From: Bufo bufo
Lineage: Eukaryota; Chordata; Amphibia; Anura; Bufonidae
Direction: 5' to 3'
NCBI RefSeq assembly: GCF_905171765.1
Contig: NC_053390.1
Span: 164,149,666 to 164,213,665, forward strand
DNA: 64,000 bases
Shown here in pieces: positions 32,555 to 41,712 of this stretch. How positions within the stretch are numbered: position 1 is the stretch's first letter; each line of letters begins with the position of its first letter. The position numbers were made by a program, and so were the translations under genes. The notes below the pieces were generated by a model that searched no databases, was not told the DNA's origin, and was given only the letters and a program-made list of their open reading frames with translations.

Positions 32555-32997
32555 TGTGAGAGAAGGATTTATTATTTTACGCATATATAATTAGAACATT
32601 CTGTAGTACACATTTTTGTCCACTAGATGGCCGCAAACCATATGTATGAGAAGGTCAATAAGGGAGGGGGAAGAGGGGATTACGTTACAGTCTTCAAATA
32701 CACCTATAGACTCAGTTGAAGTTGCAGAAACCACTCCTATCAGGTTAAGGAGCCAATAGTCTCTTCTTAAGGAACACCCCTTTTGTGATGTCATGTCTGC
32801 TATTTAAGTGAATGTACTGTGAATAAAAGGCTCTCGCCTGGCTCTTCTACCATGCCTCAGGGAAGATGAGAAGATGCTTTCATGAAACCACCTAGCGTGT
32901 CTGGTCTCATTATAAAGCAGTATGGTGTACACATACTTATTCTTCTAATTGATTTAGCACCACACAAAGAAGGAGAAGCGCATGAATTGCGCTAACA
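32555..32997 (+). mobile_element. Solo LTR, 443 bp
   Basis: Begins TGTGAGAGAAGG and ends GCGCTAACA (TG…CA). GTAT at 32551-32554 and 32998-33001 is the duplication; B1 has the empty site TTGGTATTTG. It contains GCTATTTAAGTG followed by GAATAAAAGGC, a TATA-like box and a polyA signal in order. A 4-bp duplication suits a retrovirus-like rather than a gypsy element, but no internal gene remains. Confidence 0.8.
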
Positions 32998-33085
32998 GTA
33001 TTTGTTTAATAAATGAGGCCTTGGCCGTTTACCTCCACTCTCTAGTCAAGTGTATTTTTGTTATTTGATGGTATGCATGTTAATA

Positions 33086-34026
33086 ACAAGTCCAGCAAGG
33101 ATGATATTAATGGATAAATAAGGGTAAATAATTAAAAAGGTAAATCCAGCAACAGGAAAACCCTTTGAAGTAGATAAATAATGTTTATAAGAGGAATGAC
33201 GAACTAAACTAAATAGTTACCCAGGTAGAACCATACTAGGCTAAGTGGGTCTGGCCAATGGGTGGGGAAGGTGTCCCTACACTGCTACCCTAGTCTAAGA
33301 CCTCCGCCCAGGGACGACCCCTGGTGGTGGGGACTCCCTGTCCTCGAACCTGGCCTAAACTCCTGTCTGGCCCTGACAGGAGGTGAAAAGCTTGGTGTGG
33401 GAGTGGTCTACCGTGGGATAACTATCAATCACACAAAAAATAGGAAAAAGGTGCCCGCTGTATACAGCCCTCGTGACAAGGTGCCAGGAGGTACAGGGTG
33501 CACCAAGACAGATAAAAACACATACGAAACACAAAAACGCACAACGAGAACACTCTATTTATTCGATATATATTATAGAGTGGTAAGAGACATGAAACCC
33601 CGACGCGTTTCACCCACAAAGTGGGATCATCAGGGGGTGATAGAGGGTGAGTATACGATGATATAAATGATGATATTCAAATACCTGAAGGTAAAACAAG
33701 TATAAAGGTCAGACAAGCCCAGTTGGGCAAAAGTCAGACAGGCCCAATTGGGCACCAATGCTTTATGCAATTTTAGAATCAGACCCAACCTTAAGATGAA
33801 GGTAACTAGATAAATAAATAGATAGACGCCGGATGGCAGAGTACATACGGTCCGTTGAGCAGTATGTGATGGACACGCAGAGTGCACCGGCCCCTTAATT
33901 AGGGGATGAATGGCTGGCAATTTAACAGTGCCAAAATTTCAGTGCTGTATAATCACACTGGGTGGATGCCATTTAGAACATCAAGGAGCCATCCAGCAGG
34001 GGTAGCACGGTTACCCACAGGGTCTG
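33086..34026 (-). mobile_element. Penelope-like retroelement fragment
   Basis: A 13-bp duplication ATGCATGTTAATA flanks it at 33073-33085 and 34027-34039. It has no coding frame I can support. A hammerhead-like core is on the minus strand at 33607-33633. Long variable duplications and such ribozymes suit a Penelope-like element; family assignment is inference. Confidence 0.55.
33607..33633 (-). ncRNA. Degenerate hammerhead ribozyme-like core
   Basis: The minus strand reads CTGATGA, then TCCCAC-TTT-GTGGGT, then GAAAC. CTGATGA and GAAAC are the two invariant parts of a hammerhead, separated by a 5-bp stem with a U-U mismatch at its base. Stems I and III and the cleavage triplet were not confirmed, so activity is doubtful. 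Confidence 0.4.
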
Positions 34027-34340
34027 ATGCATGTTAATAGTTTTGCAGGTTGGGCATAATATGCCATGTATTGCCATGGAAAGCACACAGTGTCAACATG
34101 AATTCCTGAACTGCCCACAAACTCAAGAATTGGAGGCTGATAATCATCAGGAGGTAGGGTCCATATGGCATCACTCCTGGGGTAGGCTGCCTCAGCTGTT
34201 GTCACAGGGAACATTTTTAAGAGTCCCTCATCTCTGGAGGATAAGGAGGAGAAAGAGGATAAGAGGAATGCAGGATCCTCTTGGGCCTCGCTGGCCATAT
34301 CCGTATTAAAAGGAAATGAGGGTATATGCCTCCTTAGCAA

Positions 34341-34672
34341 AATACAGTCTTTGGGATGATTGGGACATTCATTATTTTATAGGAGTGTGTAAATGTGTAT
34401 GATTCAACACATGTAAAGTGCGTATTGATGTATTTTACTCACATGCTGTGTATGTAGTGCTTTTACATGTGAAAGGGCTATATGTTGGGGGGGGGGGGGA
34501 TATGATATTAGTTTGTTTGTGTATATGTATGTCTCTCTTTGCTCTTGCTGGCCAGCAAACCTATTTCTCTCTCTCTCTTCTTTTACTTCTACAGACTAGG
34601 GCATTATTCACATTAACACCAAGCATTATCACCTTACCTGCGAAGGTATGAGAATCATGTGGCTGATTAACC
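34341..34672. other. Probable 5' flank of the piggyBac transposase
   Basis: AT-rich sequence upstream of the transposase start, with a G run at 34487-34499 and T/C-rich tracts. The piggyBac terminal repeat and TTAA were not identified with confidence; a TTAA at 34667-34670 precedes the next element but lacks a matching end. Confidence 0.35.
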
Positions 34673-35017
34673 TACAGTACAGACCAAAAGTTTGGACACA
34701 CCTTCTCATTCAAAGAGTTTTCTTTATTTTCATGACTATGAAGGCATCAAAACTATAAATTAACACATGTGGAATTATATACACTACTCAAAAGAATAAA
34801 GGGAACACAAAAATAACACATCCTAGATCTGAATTAATTAAATATTCTTCTGAAGTACTTTGTTCTTTACATAGTTGAATGTGCTGACAACAAAATCACA
34901 CAAAAATTAAAAATGGAAATCAAAATTTTCAACCCATGGAGGTCTGGATTTGGAGTCACACTCAAAATTAAAGTGGAAAAACACACCACAGGCTGATCCA
35001 ACTTTGATGTAATGTCC

Positions 35018-36066
35018 TTAAAACAAGTCAAAATGAGGCTCAGTAGTGTGTGTGTGGCCTCCACTTGCCTGTATGACCTCCCTACAACGCCTGTGCATGC
35101 TCCTGATGAGTTGGCGGACGGTCTCCTGAGGGATCTCCTCCCAGACCTGGACTAAAGCATCTGCCAACTCCTGGACAGTCTGTGGTGCAACGTGACGTTG
35201 GTGGATAGAGCGAGACATGATGTCCCAGATGTGCTCAATTGGATTCAGGTCTGGGGAACGGGCGGGCCAGTCCATAGCATCAATGCCTTCGTCTTGCAGG
35301 AACTGCTGACACACTTCAGCCACATGAGGTCTAGCATTGTCTTGCATTAGGAGGAACCCAGGGCCAACCGCACCAGCATGTGGTCCCACAAGGAGTCTGA
35401 GGATCTCATCTCGGTACCTAATGGCAGTCAGGCTACCTCTGGCGAGCACATGGAGGGCTGTGCGGCCCTCCAAAGAAATGCCACCCCACACCATTACTGA
35501 CCAATGCCAAACCGGTCATGCTGGAGGATGTTGCAGGCAGCAGAACGTTCTCCACGGCGTCTCCAGACTCTGTCACGTCTGTCACATGTGCTCAGTGTGA
35601 ACCTGCTTTCATCTGTGAAGAGCACAGGGCGCCAGTGGCGAATTTGCCTATCTTGGTGTTCTCTGGCAAATGCCAAACGTACTGCACGGTGTTGGGCTGT
35701 AAGCACAACCCCCACCTGTGGACGTCGGGCCCTCATATTACCCTCATGGAGTCTGTTTCTGACCGTTTGAGCAGACACATGCACATTTGTGGCCTGCTGG
35801 AGGTCATTTTGCAGGGCTCTGGCAGTGCTCCTCCTGTTCCTCCTTGCACAAAGGTGGAGGTAGCGGTCCTGCTGCTGGGTTGTTGCCCTCCTACGGCCTC
35901 CTCCACGTCTCCTGATGTACTGGTTTGTCTCCTGGTAGCGCCTCCATGCTCTGGACACTACGCTGACAGACACAGCAAACCTTCTTGCCACAGCTCGCAT
36001 TGATGTGCCATCCTGGATAATCTGCACTACCTGAGCCACTTGTGTGGGTTGTAGACTCCGTCTCAT
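35018..36066 (-). pseudogene. Tc1-like DD34E transposase with one frameshift
   Basis: [20 protein letters not shown] opens two HTH motifs ([39 protein letters not shown]) with a GGGRRRAT hook between them. Catalytic set: [10 protein letters not shown] (D), LMQDNARPHVAE (D), SPDLNPIEHIWD (E), with 34 residues between the second D and E. The only lesion is a one-base loss at about 35500, in HDRFG…VMVWGGI, splitting the gene into 36066-35494 and 35494-35018. About 348 residues, full length for the family. The start is the M of MRRSL, not the upstream in-frame ATG, by comparison with the family. Confidence 0.9.
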
Positions 36067-36292
36067 GCTACCACTAGAGTGAAAGCACCGCCAGCATTCA
36101 AAAGTGACCAAAACATCAGCCAGGAAGCATAGGAACTGAGAACTGGTCTGTGATCACCACCTGCAGAACCACTTCTTTATTGGGGGTGTCTTGCTAATTG
36201 CCTATAATTTCCACCTGTTGTCTATCCCATTTTCACAACAGCATGTGAAATTGATTGTCACTCAGTGTTGCTTCCTAAGTGGACAGTTTGAA

Positions 36293-36419
36293 TTCACAGA
36301 AGTGTGATTGACTTGGAGTTACATTGTGTTGTTTAAGTGTTCTCTTTATTTTTGATTTCACAGAAGTGTGATTGACTTGGAGTTACATTGTGTTGTTTAA
36401 GTGTTCTCTTTATTTTTTT
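36293..36419. repeat. 64-bp tandem duplication at the inner Tc1 end
   Basis: TTCACAGAAGTGTGATTGAC through GTGTTCTCTTTATTTTT occurs at 36293-36356 and again at 36357-36419, immediately inside the terminal GAGCAGTG. Confidence 0.92.
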
Positions 36420-36529
36420 GAGCAGTGTACATAACAAACAAGTGTGAAACAATGAAAATATGTCATATTCTAGGTTCTTCAAAGTAGCCACCTTTTGCTT
36501 TGATTACTGCTTTGCACACTCTTGATGAG

Positions 36530-36840
36530 CTTCAAGAATTAGTCCCCTGAAATGGTCTTCCAACACTCTTGAAGGAGTTCCCAGAGATGCTTAGCACTTG
36601 TTGGCCCTTTTGCCTTCACTCTGCGGTCCAGCTCACCCCAAACCATCTCGATTGGGTTCAGGTCCCGTGATTGTGGAGGCCAGGTCATCTGGCGCAGCAC
36701 CCCATCACTCTCCTTCATGGTCAAATAGCCCTTACTTTCAAAGTTTTCCCAATTTTTCGGCTGACTGACTGACCTTCATTTCTTAAAGTAATGATGGCCA
36801 CTTGTTTTTCAGCTGCTTTTTTCTTGCCATAATACAATTT
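36530..36840 (-). pseudogene. Internally deleted Tc1 transposase of the outer element
   Basis: The minus strand near 36830-36725 reads AEKQVAIITLRNEGQSVSRK (N-terminal helix-turn-helix) and then jumps to MTWPPQSRDLNPIEMVWGEL (the E block, usually SPDLNPIE; here R-D-L). Both catalytic aspartates are missing, so the middle of the gene is deleted. Confidence 0.75.
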
Positions 36841-37300
36841 CTAACAGTCTATTCAGTAGGACTATCAGCTGTGTATCCACCTGACTTCTCAATGCAACTG
36901 ATGGTCCCAACCCCATTTATAAGGCAAGAAATCCCACTTATTAAACCTGACAAGGAACACCTGTGAAGTGAAAACCATTTCAGGGGACTAACTCTTGAAG
37001 CTCATCAAGAGAATGCCAAGAGTGTGCAAAGCAGTAATCAAAGCAAAAGGTGGCTACTTTGAAGAACCTAGAATATGAAATATTTTCAGTTGTTTCACAC
37101 TTGTTTGTTATGTATATAATTCCACATGTGTTAATTCATAGTTTTGATGCCTTCATAGTCATGAAAATAAAGAAAACTCTTTGAATGAGAAGGTGTGTCC
37201 AAACTTTTGGTCTGTACTGTAGGTGAGGCAGAGCTGTAGTCAAACAAAGTATATTTTTGTTTCTTTGGTATGCTATAACTTGGCTGTTTCATGACATACA

Positions 37301-37874
37301 TGTCACGGTCTCTGCCGTGACAGGGGTCAGAAGATCTAAGAGACTGGCTGCACGTGATATGATCTCACAGCCTTTTTGTTATCACTTGTTTCTGTGTTGT
37401 TGCTGGTTATAACCACACCTCTTGTCTCAGGTGTAGCTTAAGTGGTCATTCCAACTCCTCTATTTAGTCTGGTCTCACCCATCATGCTATGCGGTTGATA
37501 GCTTCTTTTTGGTAATGGAAGTGCTGGTGTTTGGTTCTCCACTGAGATCCTGCTCTTACTTCAGAGTTAAGTGTCTTTTCCTATTTTCTAGTTTGTTGTA
37601 TTCCCCTATCTTTTGGTATTAGGCCTGAGGAAGTCTCCTGTTCCTTCAGCTGGGAAGGAACAGGTCATCTTTTATCCTGACACTATTTCCAGGGCCCTTT
37701 AGGGTCAGATAGAACTCTAGGTTCCAGCGTATGAACTTTCCTACCATTGAGGTCCGTTCATACTGATAATAGTCAGAGCTCGGTCTAGGTATTCACTAGG
37801 TGGTGACCTTTCCCTAGTTTCCAGGACTAGTACCTTTTCCCTTCCCTCCTGTGTTCGCTGTGGAGTTTACTACA
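37301..37874 (+). mobile_element. Solo LTR, 574 bp
   Basis: Begins TGTCACGGTCTCTGCCGTGA and ends GTTTACTACA (TG…CA). The 5-bp duplication ATACA lies at 37296-37300 and 37875-37879, and extra ATACA copies follow. 5-bp duplications suit Ty3/gypsy-type elements. CTCTATTTAGTC near 37458 could be the TATA box. No internal gene. Confidence 0.7.
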
Positions 37875-37989
37875 ATACAATACAATACATATGAATTAGA
37901 TTGTAAACTCCTTTTTAATTTATTATGGTATATTTGTAATATTCATGTTTTGGAAATATATGTGTGTCCCTTTAAGACTATGTGATCCG

Positions 37990-38335
37990 GATCTCAGACT
38001 GAGCCAAAGGTTCACCTTCCAACAAGACAATGACCGTAAGCACACAGCCAAGACAACCTAGTAGTGGCTTAGGCACAACTCTGTCAATGTCCTGAGTGGC
38101 CCAGCCAGAGCCCTGACTTGAATCTAATTGAACATCTCTCGTGAGACCTGAAACTGGCCGTCCACAGAGAGTTCCCATCCAACCTGATAAAAGTTTGAGA
38201 GGATCTGCAGAAAATCCCCTAATCCAGATGTGCAAACCTTGTGGCATCATACCCAAGAAGACCGGAGGCTGGAATCAACTGCCAAAGGAGATTCAACTAA
38301 GTAGTAAGTAAAGATTCTGAATACTTATGTCAATG
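37990..38335 (+). pseudogene. Tc1 transposase relic, C-terminal half
   Basis: Reads FQQDNDRKHTAKTT (second D), then in shifted frames SQSPDLNLIEHLS-like, LAVHREFPS and CANLVASYPRRPEAG. Several stops and frameshifts; no ends found. A similar relic is at 45425. Confidence 0.7.
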
Positions 38336-38340
38336 CAAGA

Positions 38341-38560
38341 TTTAAAGGGGTTGTCCGGGTTTAGAGCTGAACCCGGACACCCTTATTTTCACCCAGGCAG
38401 CCCCCAAGGTTAGCATCGGAGCATGCACTCCCTTGCCCTGTGCTAAATCGCGCAGGGCAAAGGAGAGCAGGAGAGCATCGGAGCATGAATTTTTCATTAT
38501 GGGATATTGTGCGCAGAATGATGGGGAAAATCTTAAATTTTTTTTTATTTGAGCCACAAC
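38341..38560. repeat. MITE fragment (GGGGTTGTCCGGGTTTAGAG)
   Basis: AAAGGGGTTGTCCGGG followed by AGAGCTGAACCCGGACACCC is a frog repeat end I recognise. The opposite end is not seen. Frames in it are not genes. Confidence 0.5.
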
Positions 38561-38570
38561 ATAACAAAAT

Positions 38571-39461
38571 GTGAAAAACGTGAATGGGTCTTAATGCTGT
38601 CCTAATGCAATGTGCATTTCCAACACACGATACAAAACAAATCCTAGGCCCTTAATCTATCCCTAACTACTATTGCTTTTTTACACCAAAAAATAAACTT
38701 GTGGCACAAATCAGTGCTCAGCAGCGGCAGGATGTACACAGGAATAAGACAAAAAGAGACAACACCAAAAAATAAGCACGGATGACAAAAAAAAAACTCC
38801 TTTACCAAAAATTGAGCACAGATGCTGATCAGAGAGGTATGTCAATGGTCAGTGCTCAGCAGCACCAGGACACACACAGAAAAGTTGATACAGGGCTAAA
38901 AACACACCCTCTCTGCACACCATTCCTAAGAAATAATGATGTGCAGAGAGGGTGTGAAAAAAACACCAATCGCAGAACATCGAGGGGTGGCACCACCACA
39001 AAAGCCCCTCTGTCAACGTGAAGGTGATTGGCGCTGTCTTATACAGCAACAATCACCTCAATGTTCGGCCACCTGCAGCCCCCTCACCGGCTTTTACAGT
39101 GAGAAAGCTGCAATCGGCCAGTCAGTGATTGCCGATGCAAGGGGGGTATAAAACCCACCCGAGTGCTTAGCTAAGTTGGCCTGCTGGTAGGAACAGTGTG
39201 ATTAGACAAGGTAACTGTTTTCCGATGTGCCATTCATGTACAGTGCAGTGGGTAAGGCGGGTTATTGCAGAGGTTGCCCTTGGTCTAGGTAGAGTGTCCA
39301 TATGACTTTTTCCAGGACATGTCCTCTATCTGGGACCTAAATGACTAAATGGGATTTATAAATGACTAAAAAATTTCTGGGATTCTTAAGGGAAGAGGGT
39401 GTAGGCGGACACTATTACTAATGAGCGCCTCCTGCCCCCAGTCTCTTCCTTTTGAAAACCA
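38571..39461. other. No gene; one hairpin and two related short blocks
   Basis: ACACCCTCTCTGCACA and TGTGCAGAGAGGGTGT form a hairpin at about 38903-38953. CAGTGCTCAGCAGC..CAGGA occurs at 38712 and 38850. A TATAAAA at 39148 has no gene after it that I can support. Confidence 0.5.
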
Positions 39462-39464
39462 TAA

Positions 39465-39756
39465 GGCCCCTTGCACAGGAGCATGTGTCACGCTGCGGAG
39501 GAAGTCCTCCGCAGCGCAGCTCCTGGCCTGACCTCCCAGCACTGAAGGGGACATATAGCCTTATATTGATTTATAATGCTATGTAACCCTTACAGTTCTG
39601 GAATGTGTTGGATAACACTGGCAGCATTATGTCAGTGTCATGTAATACATTCCAGAACTGTAAGGGTTACATAGCATTATAAATCAATATAAGGCTATAC
39701 GACCCCTGTCAGTGTTTGCGGGTCAGGCCAGGAGCTGTGCTCGTCTGCAAGGGGCT
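39465..39756. mobile_element. Palindromic MITE with 3-bp duplication
   Basis: TAA at 39462-39464 and 39757-39759; ends GGCCCCTTGCAC and, inverted, AGCCCCTTGCAG. Long arms ATGCTATGTAACCCTTACAG and its inverse pair around about 39620. Harbinger-like by duplication length. Confidence 0.75.
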
Positions 39757-40590
39757 TAATATGGTCACCCTGCCTTGGTCAGATTCCATCCATGATCCCA
39801 AAGTTGCAAGGCAACATTAACCACTGAATCACCATGCTGCCCATCATATTTCAGAAGACCACACCAGATGAAGATCACTTTTCAATGCAATTTGGGTGAT
39901 TGTCTTGAAGAGGTTTCCCTGTACCCCCATACTATATTAGGAGACTCCTCAAAAGTCTGTTTATGGCAACAGGGCTCCAAGATAATTGTATATGATTTAT
40001 ATAAGGTGCAAAAAGGTGAATGCTGAGGTAAGCAAACAGTCTGTGGTGAAAGGGAATTCTGTGAAAACCCAACGTAAACCAAGTGCCTAATGTGTAGACA
40101 TACTGGGTCAACTGCAGGGACATAGCTAAAGGCTTATGGGCCCCACTACAAGGGTTCAGCTTGGGCCCCCTTCCCTCAGGAGCAGGGAAGCACATAGCCT
40201 TTGCGCTGCCTGTGGCAAAAATTGAAATGCCCCCCATGCCAAATTCTTGACCTAACGGCTTCCCTCCAGCTAGGGGTGTAACTAGACCAGCAGGCACTTT
40301 CTATAATACCAGGGTCTTTGGGCCCCTCAGACTCCTGGGCTACCTCTGCACCCCCTATAGCTCTGCTGCCGGGGACCTGGACACAAAATCCCCCATCCTC
40401 TCTTATTTGCCATGAAGTTGAATGGAGTCCTCCTATAAAGCTGCCATTGTAGGTTGGACAGAGGAGGCTGGAGTGTTCCCTCACAGGGTTACTGACAGGA
40501 AAATGTCTGCCCCTTGTCCTAGATTTCCGGCTGTATAGATATTACTAGATACCATATATATAGGTAATCCGCCGGTGTGACAGGGAGGCC
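39757..40590. repeat. Decayed repeats, no gene
   Basis: GGGACATAGCTAAAGGC (40105), GGGTGTAACTAGACC (40275) and CACCCCCTATAGCTCTG (40350) resemble ends of CAGGGGCGTAACTA-type hAT repeats, nested and degraded. No frame is supported. Confidence 0.4.
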
Positions 40591-40599
40591 TGCGGTGCA

Positions 40600-41284
40600 C
40601 CACTTCCCCCTCACTACAGACATGCACAAAAAAGGGAAGGAGGCCGCCGCTCGTCCCGGTTGCCTCAGACGACCTCTGTTGCAGGTCTCGGATTACAGTA
40701 TGCCCCCTCCCTCGCCTGGCAGTCGGCCACGTCTGTGCAGCAGCCTGGCGAGGGTTCATGACTGGGCTCCCGACCAATCCCTTCCCTCTGAAGGTGGAGC
40801 AGGACCGGCCTCCCTGTACTTATAACTGGTGCTTCCAGGCTCCAATCACCGGCCGCCCGGACTGGAGGGGCTGCTCCCAGTGCAGAATGGGATCATATGA
40901 GGACTTCTGGTGGAGGGGGGCCTGTACCACACCCGCAGCACTCAGAGGAGGAGCTGAGCCCCGGGAAGGGCCGGCCTGCAGGCGGCGCCACTGCTCCCCA
41001 TTGGCTGCGAAGCTCCGGCTGCCAGACAGTGGGGGACTTTGAGTTGCAGATTATTGCAGACTAAGCAGTCTGGCTCTGCAGCAGCAGCACAAACCGAGGC
41101 GCTGGGAAGCCGGCCAGCCAGCCTCAGAATTAGCTCATTAATACACCGGCACTGAGGAGAGGCGGGCTGCTGAGCCCTCTCCTCAGTGCTTCACCGCTTC
41201 TTCCTAGAAGTCCCAGCATGCAGCCCGTGCGGCCACCTCGCTGCTAACTATGTAGAAGTGAGGACTGAGCTGAGCCGTCTGCCT
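40600..41284 (+). promoter_or_regulatory. CpG-rich promoter-like block
   Basis: CpG-dense, GC-rich, and unlike the AT-rich surroundings. It has CCAAT words at 40764 (CGACCAATCCC), 40842 (TCCAATCACCGG) and, inverted, 40999 (CCATTGGCTGCG), but no TATA box. Together with the splice donor at 41285 it looks like a CpG-island promoter of a host gene read to the right. No transcript evidence is available. Confidence 0.5.
41030..41284 (+). other. Candidate non-coding first exon with donor at 41285
   Basis: The block ends TGCCT|GTGAGTAT, a strong donor. The only ATG frames inside are very short (M-Q-P-V-R-P-P-R-C-stop at 41218), as in a 5' leader. The start point is a guess from the last CCAAT word. 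What gene it belongs to is unknown. Confidence 0.35.
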
Positions 41285-41712
41285 GTGAGTATCCAGTCAG
41301 TGTGCCCATTCTGCATGTCCTGCCGGTGCGGCATTGGCGGCGCGCAGGAAAACGGCTTTACCGGCTGCCACTAGTTGCCGGGTGACGTCACCCCCGGCTT
41401 ACTGCTGTGGTGTCACCTCACGTACACTGTGCATGTGCTATGTAGGTGTATAGTCATACTGCAGGAGGACCGGCTGACGGTAAATGCCGGGCATGTTCCT
41501 CCGGTCCTCGTCCTTGGCGCATTGAATAGTTATGAGGACGGTTCCTTAAATAACCCCCAGGAGCCGGAGGAGGACGGGGCTATTGTTCTGCCGGGGGAAA
41601 GTGGGGGAATAAAATGGTGGGCTTTGGCTGATTCCGGCTGTGAATCACTGGATGCTCTTCAAAGTTGTGAAGGCGGCTATTAATAGAGCAGCTCTGCAAG
41701 GACGTGTGCCGG

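Larger units (their letters stand above)
26736..34077 (+). mobile_element. Ngaro-like tyrosine-recombinase retrotransposon with split direct repeats
   Basis: Order: A1 (26736-27097), gag, RT-RNase H, tyrosine recombinase, SGNH hydrolase, B1 (31762-32011), A2 (32012-32376), B2 (32426-34077). This A1-genes-B1A2-B2 layout is that of the Ngaro/PAT branch of DIRS-type elements, which integrate by recombinase and make no usual target duplication. It interrupts the piggyBac transposase: joining the flanks gives the in-frame reading V-C-F-P-S-K-I-D. Later insertions in B2 (32555-32997 and 33086-34026) add about 1.4 kb; without them it is about 5.9 kb. Confidence 0.88.
32426..34077 (+). repeat. B2 split direct repeat, interrupted twice
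   Basis: B sequence at 32426-32554, 33002-33085 and 34040-34077, ending ATGTATTGCCAT at the piggyBac flank. Comparison with the uninterrupted B1 fixes both insertions to the base. Confidence 0.88.
24236..34298 (-). pseudogene. piggyBac-type transposase, split into five pieces
   Basis: Pieces in coding order: 34298-34078 (MASEAQEDPAF…, SSGIHVDTVCF), 26735-26659 (FFKIFFSEDFVKVM after a one-T slip), 25693-25390 (KIRPVLDHFSTKFAEAYT, ICVDKSFIHFKGR, QYLPSKRARY), 25158-25019 (VDNFYTSIKLF, SRDTAAC) and 24824-24236 (KNQRGLPSSLL, DYNRYMGGVDLLDQLMKQY, VPGKHF, KPGLCIKDC). These are ordered blocks of piggyBac (PGBD) transposases. The aspartates seen in ICVDK, VDNFY and YMGGVD match the catalytic ones by position. 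Four insertions, a stop and several frameshifts kill it. About 440 residues remain, fewer than the near 600 usual for the family. Confidence 0.88.
16869..34340 (-). mobile_element. Large piggyBac-type element, dismembered by later insertions
   Basis: Outer non-coding sequence starting near 16880 (GTCACTTTATGTGGTAATAAC) matches the start of the TTAA element at 3916. The same outer sequence resumes after each insertion: GTGACCC at 20699, CATATGTGGTCATAAACTG at 21208, CCATTATGGAAACTAAGCC at 23573, and then the transposase at 24236-34298. Removing the dated insertions leaves one continuous minus-strand element. Its outermost TTAA ends are not seen. That the non-coding part and the transposase belong to one element is inference. 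Confidence 0.45.
34782..36427 (-). mobile_element. Tc1-like transposon nested in the preceding element
   Basis: Ends CACTACTCAAAAGAATAAAG and, inverted, CACTGCTCAAAAAAATAAAG; TA at 34780-34781 and 36428-36429. The right end carries a 64-bp tandem duplication. Confidence 0.9.
34675..37219 (-). mobile_element. Tc1-like element, deletion derivative carrying another Tc1
   Basis: Inverted ends CAGTACAGACCAAAAGTTTG and its inverse; TA at 34673-34674 and 37220-37221. Inner inverted blocks at 36430-36545 and 36985-37130 share GTGAAACA…CATATTCTAGGTTCTTC-type sequence. Without the Tc1 nested at 34782-36427 it is about 0.9 kb, so its transposase gene has an internal deletion. Confidence 0.85.
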
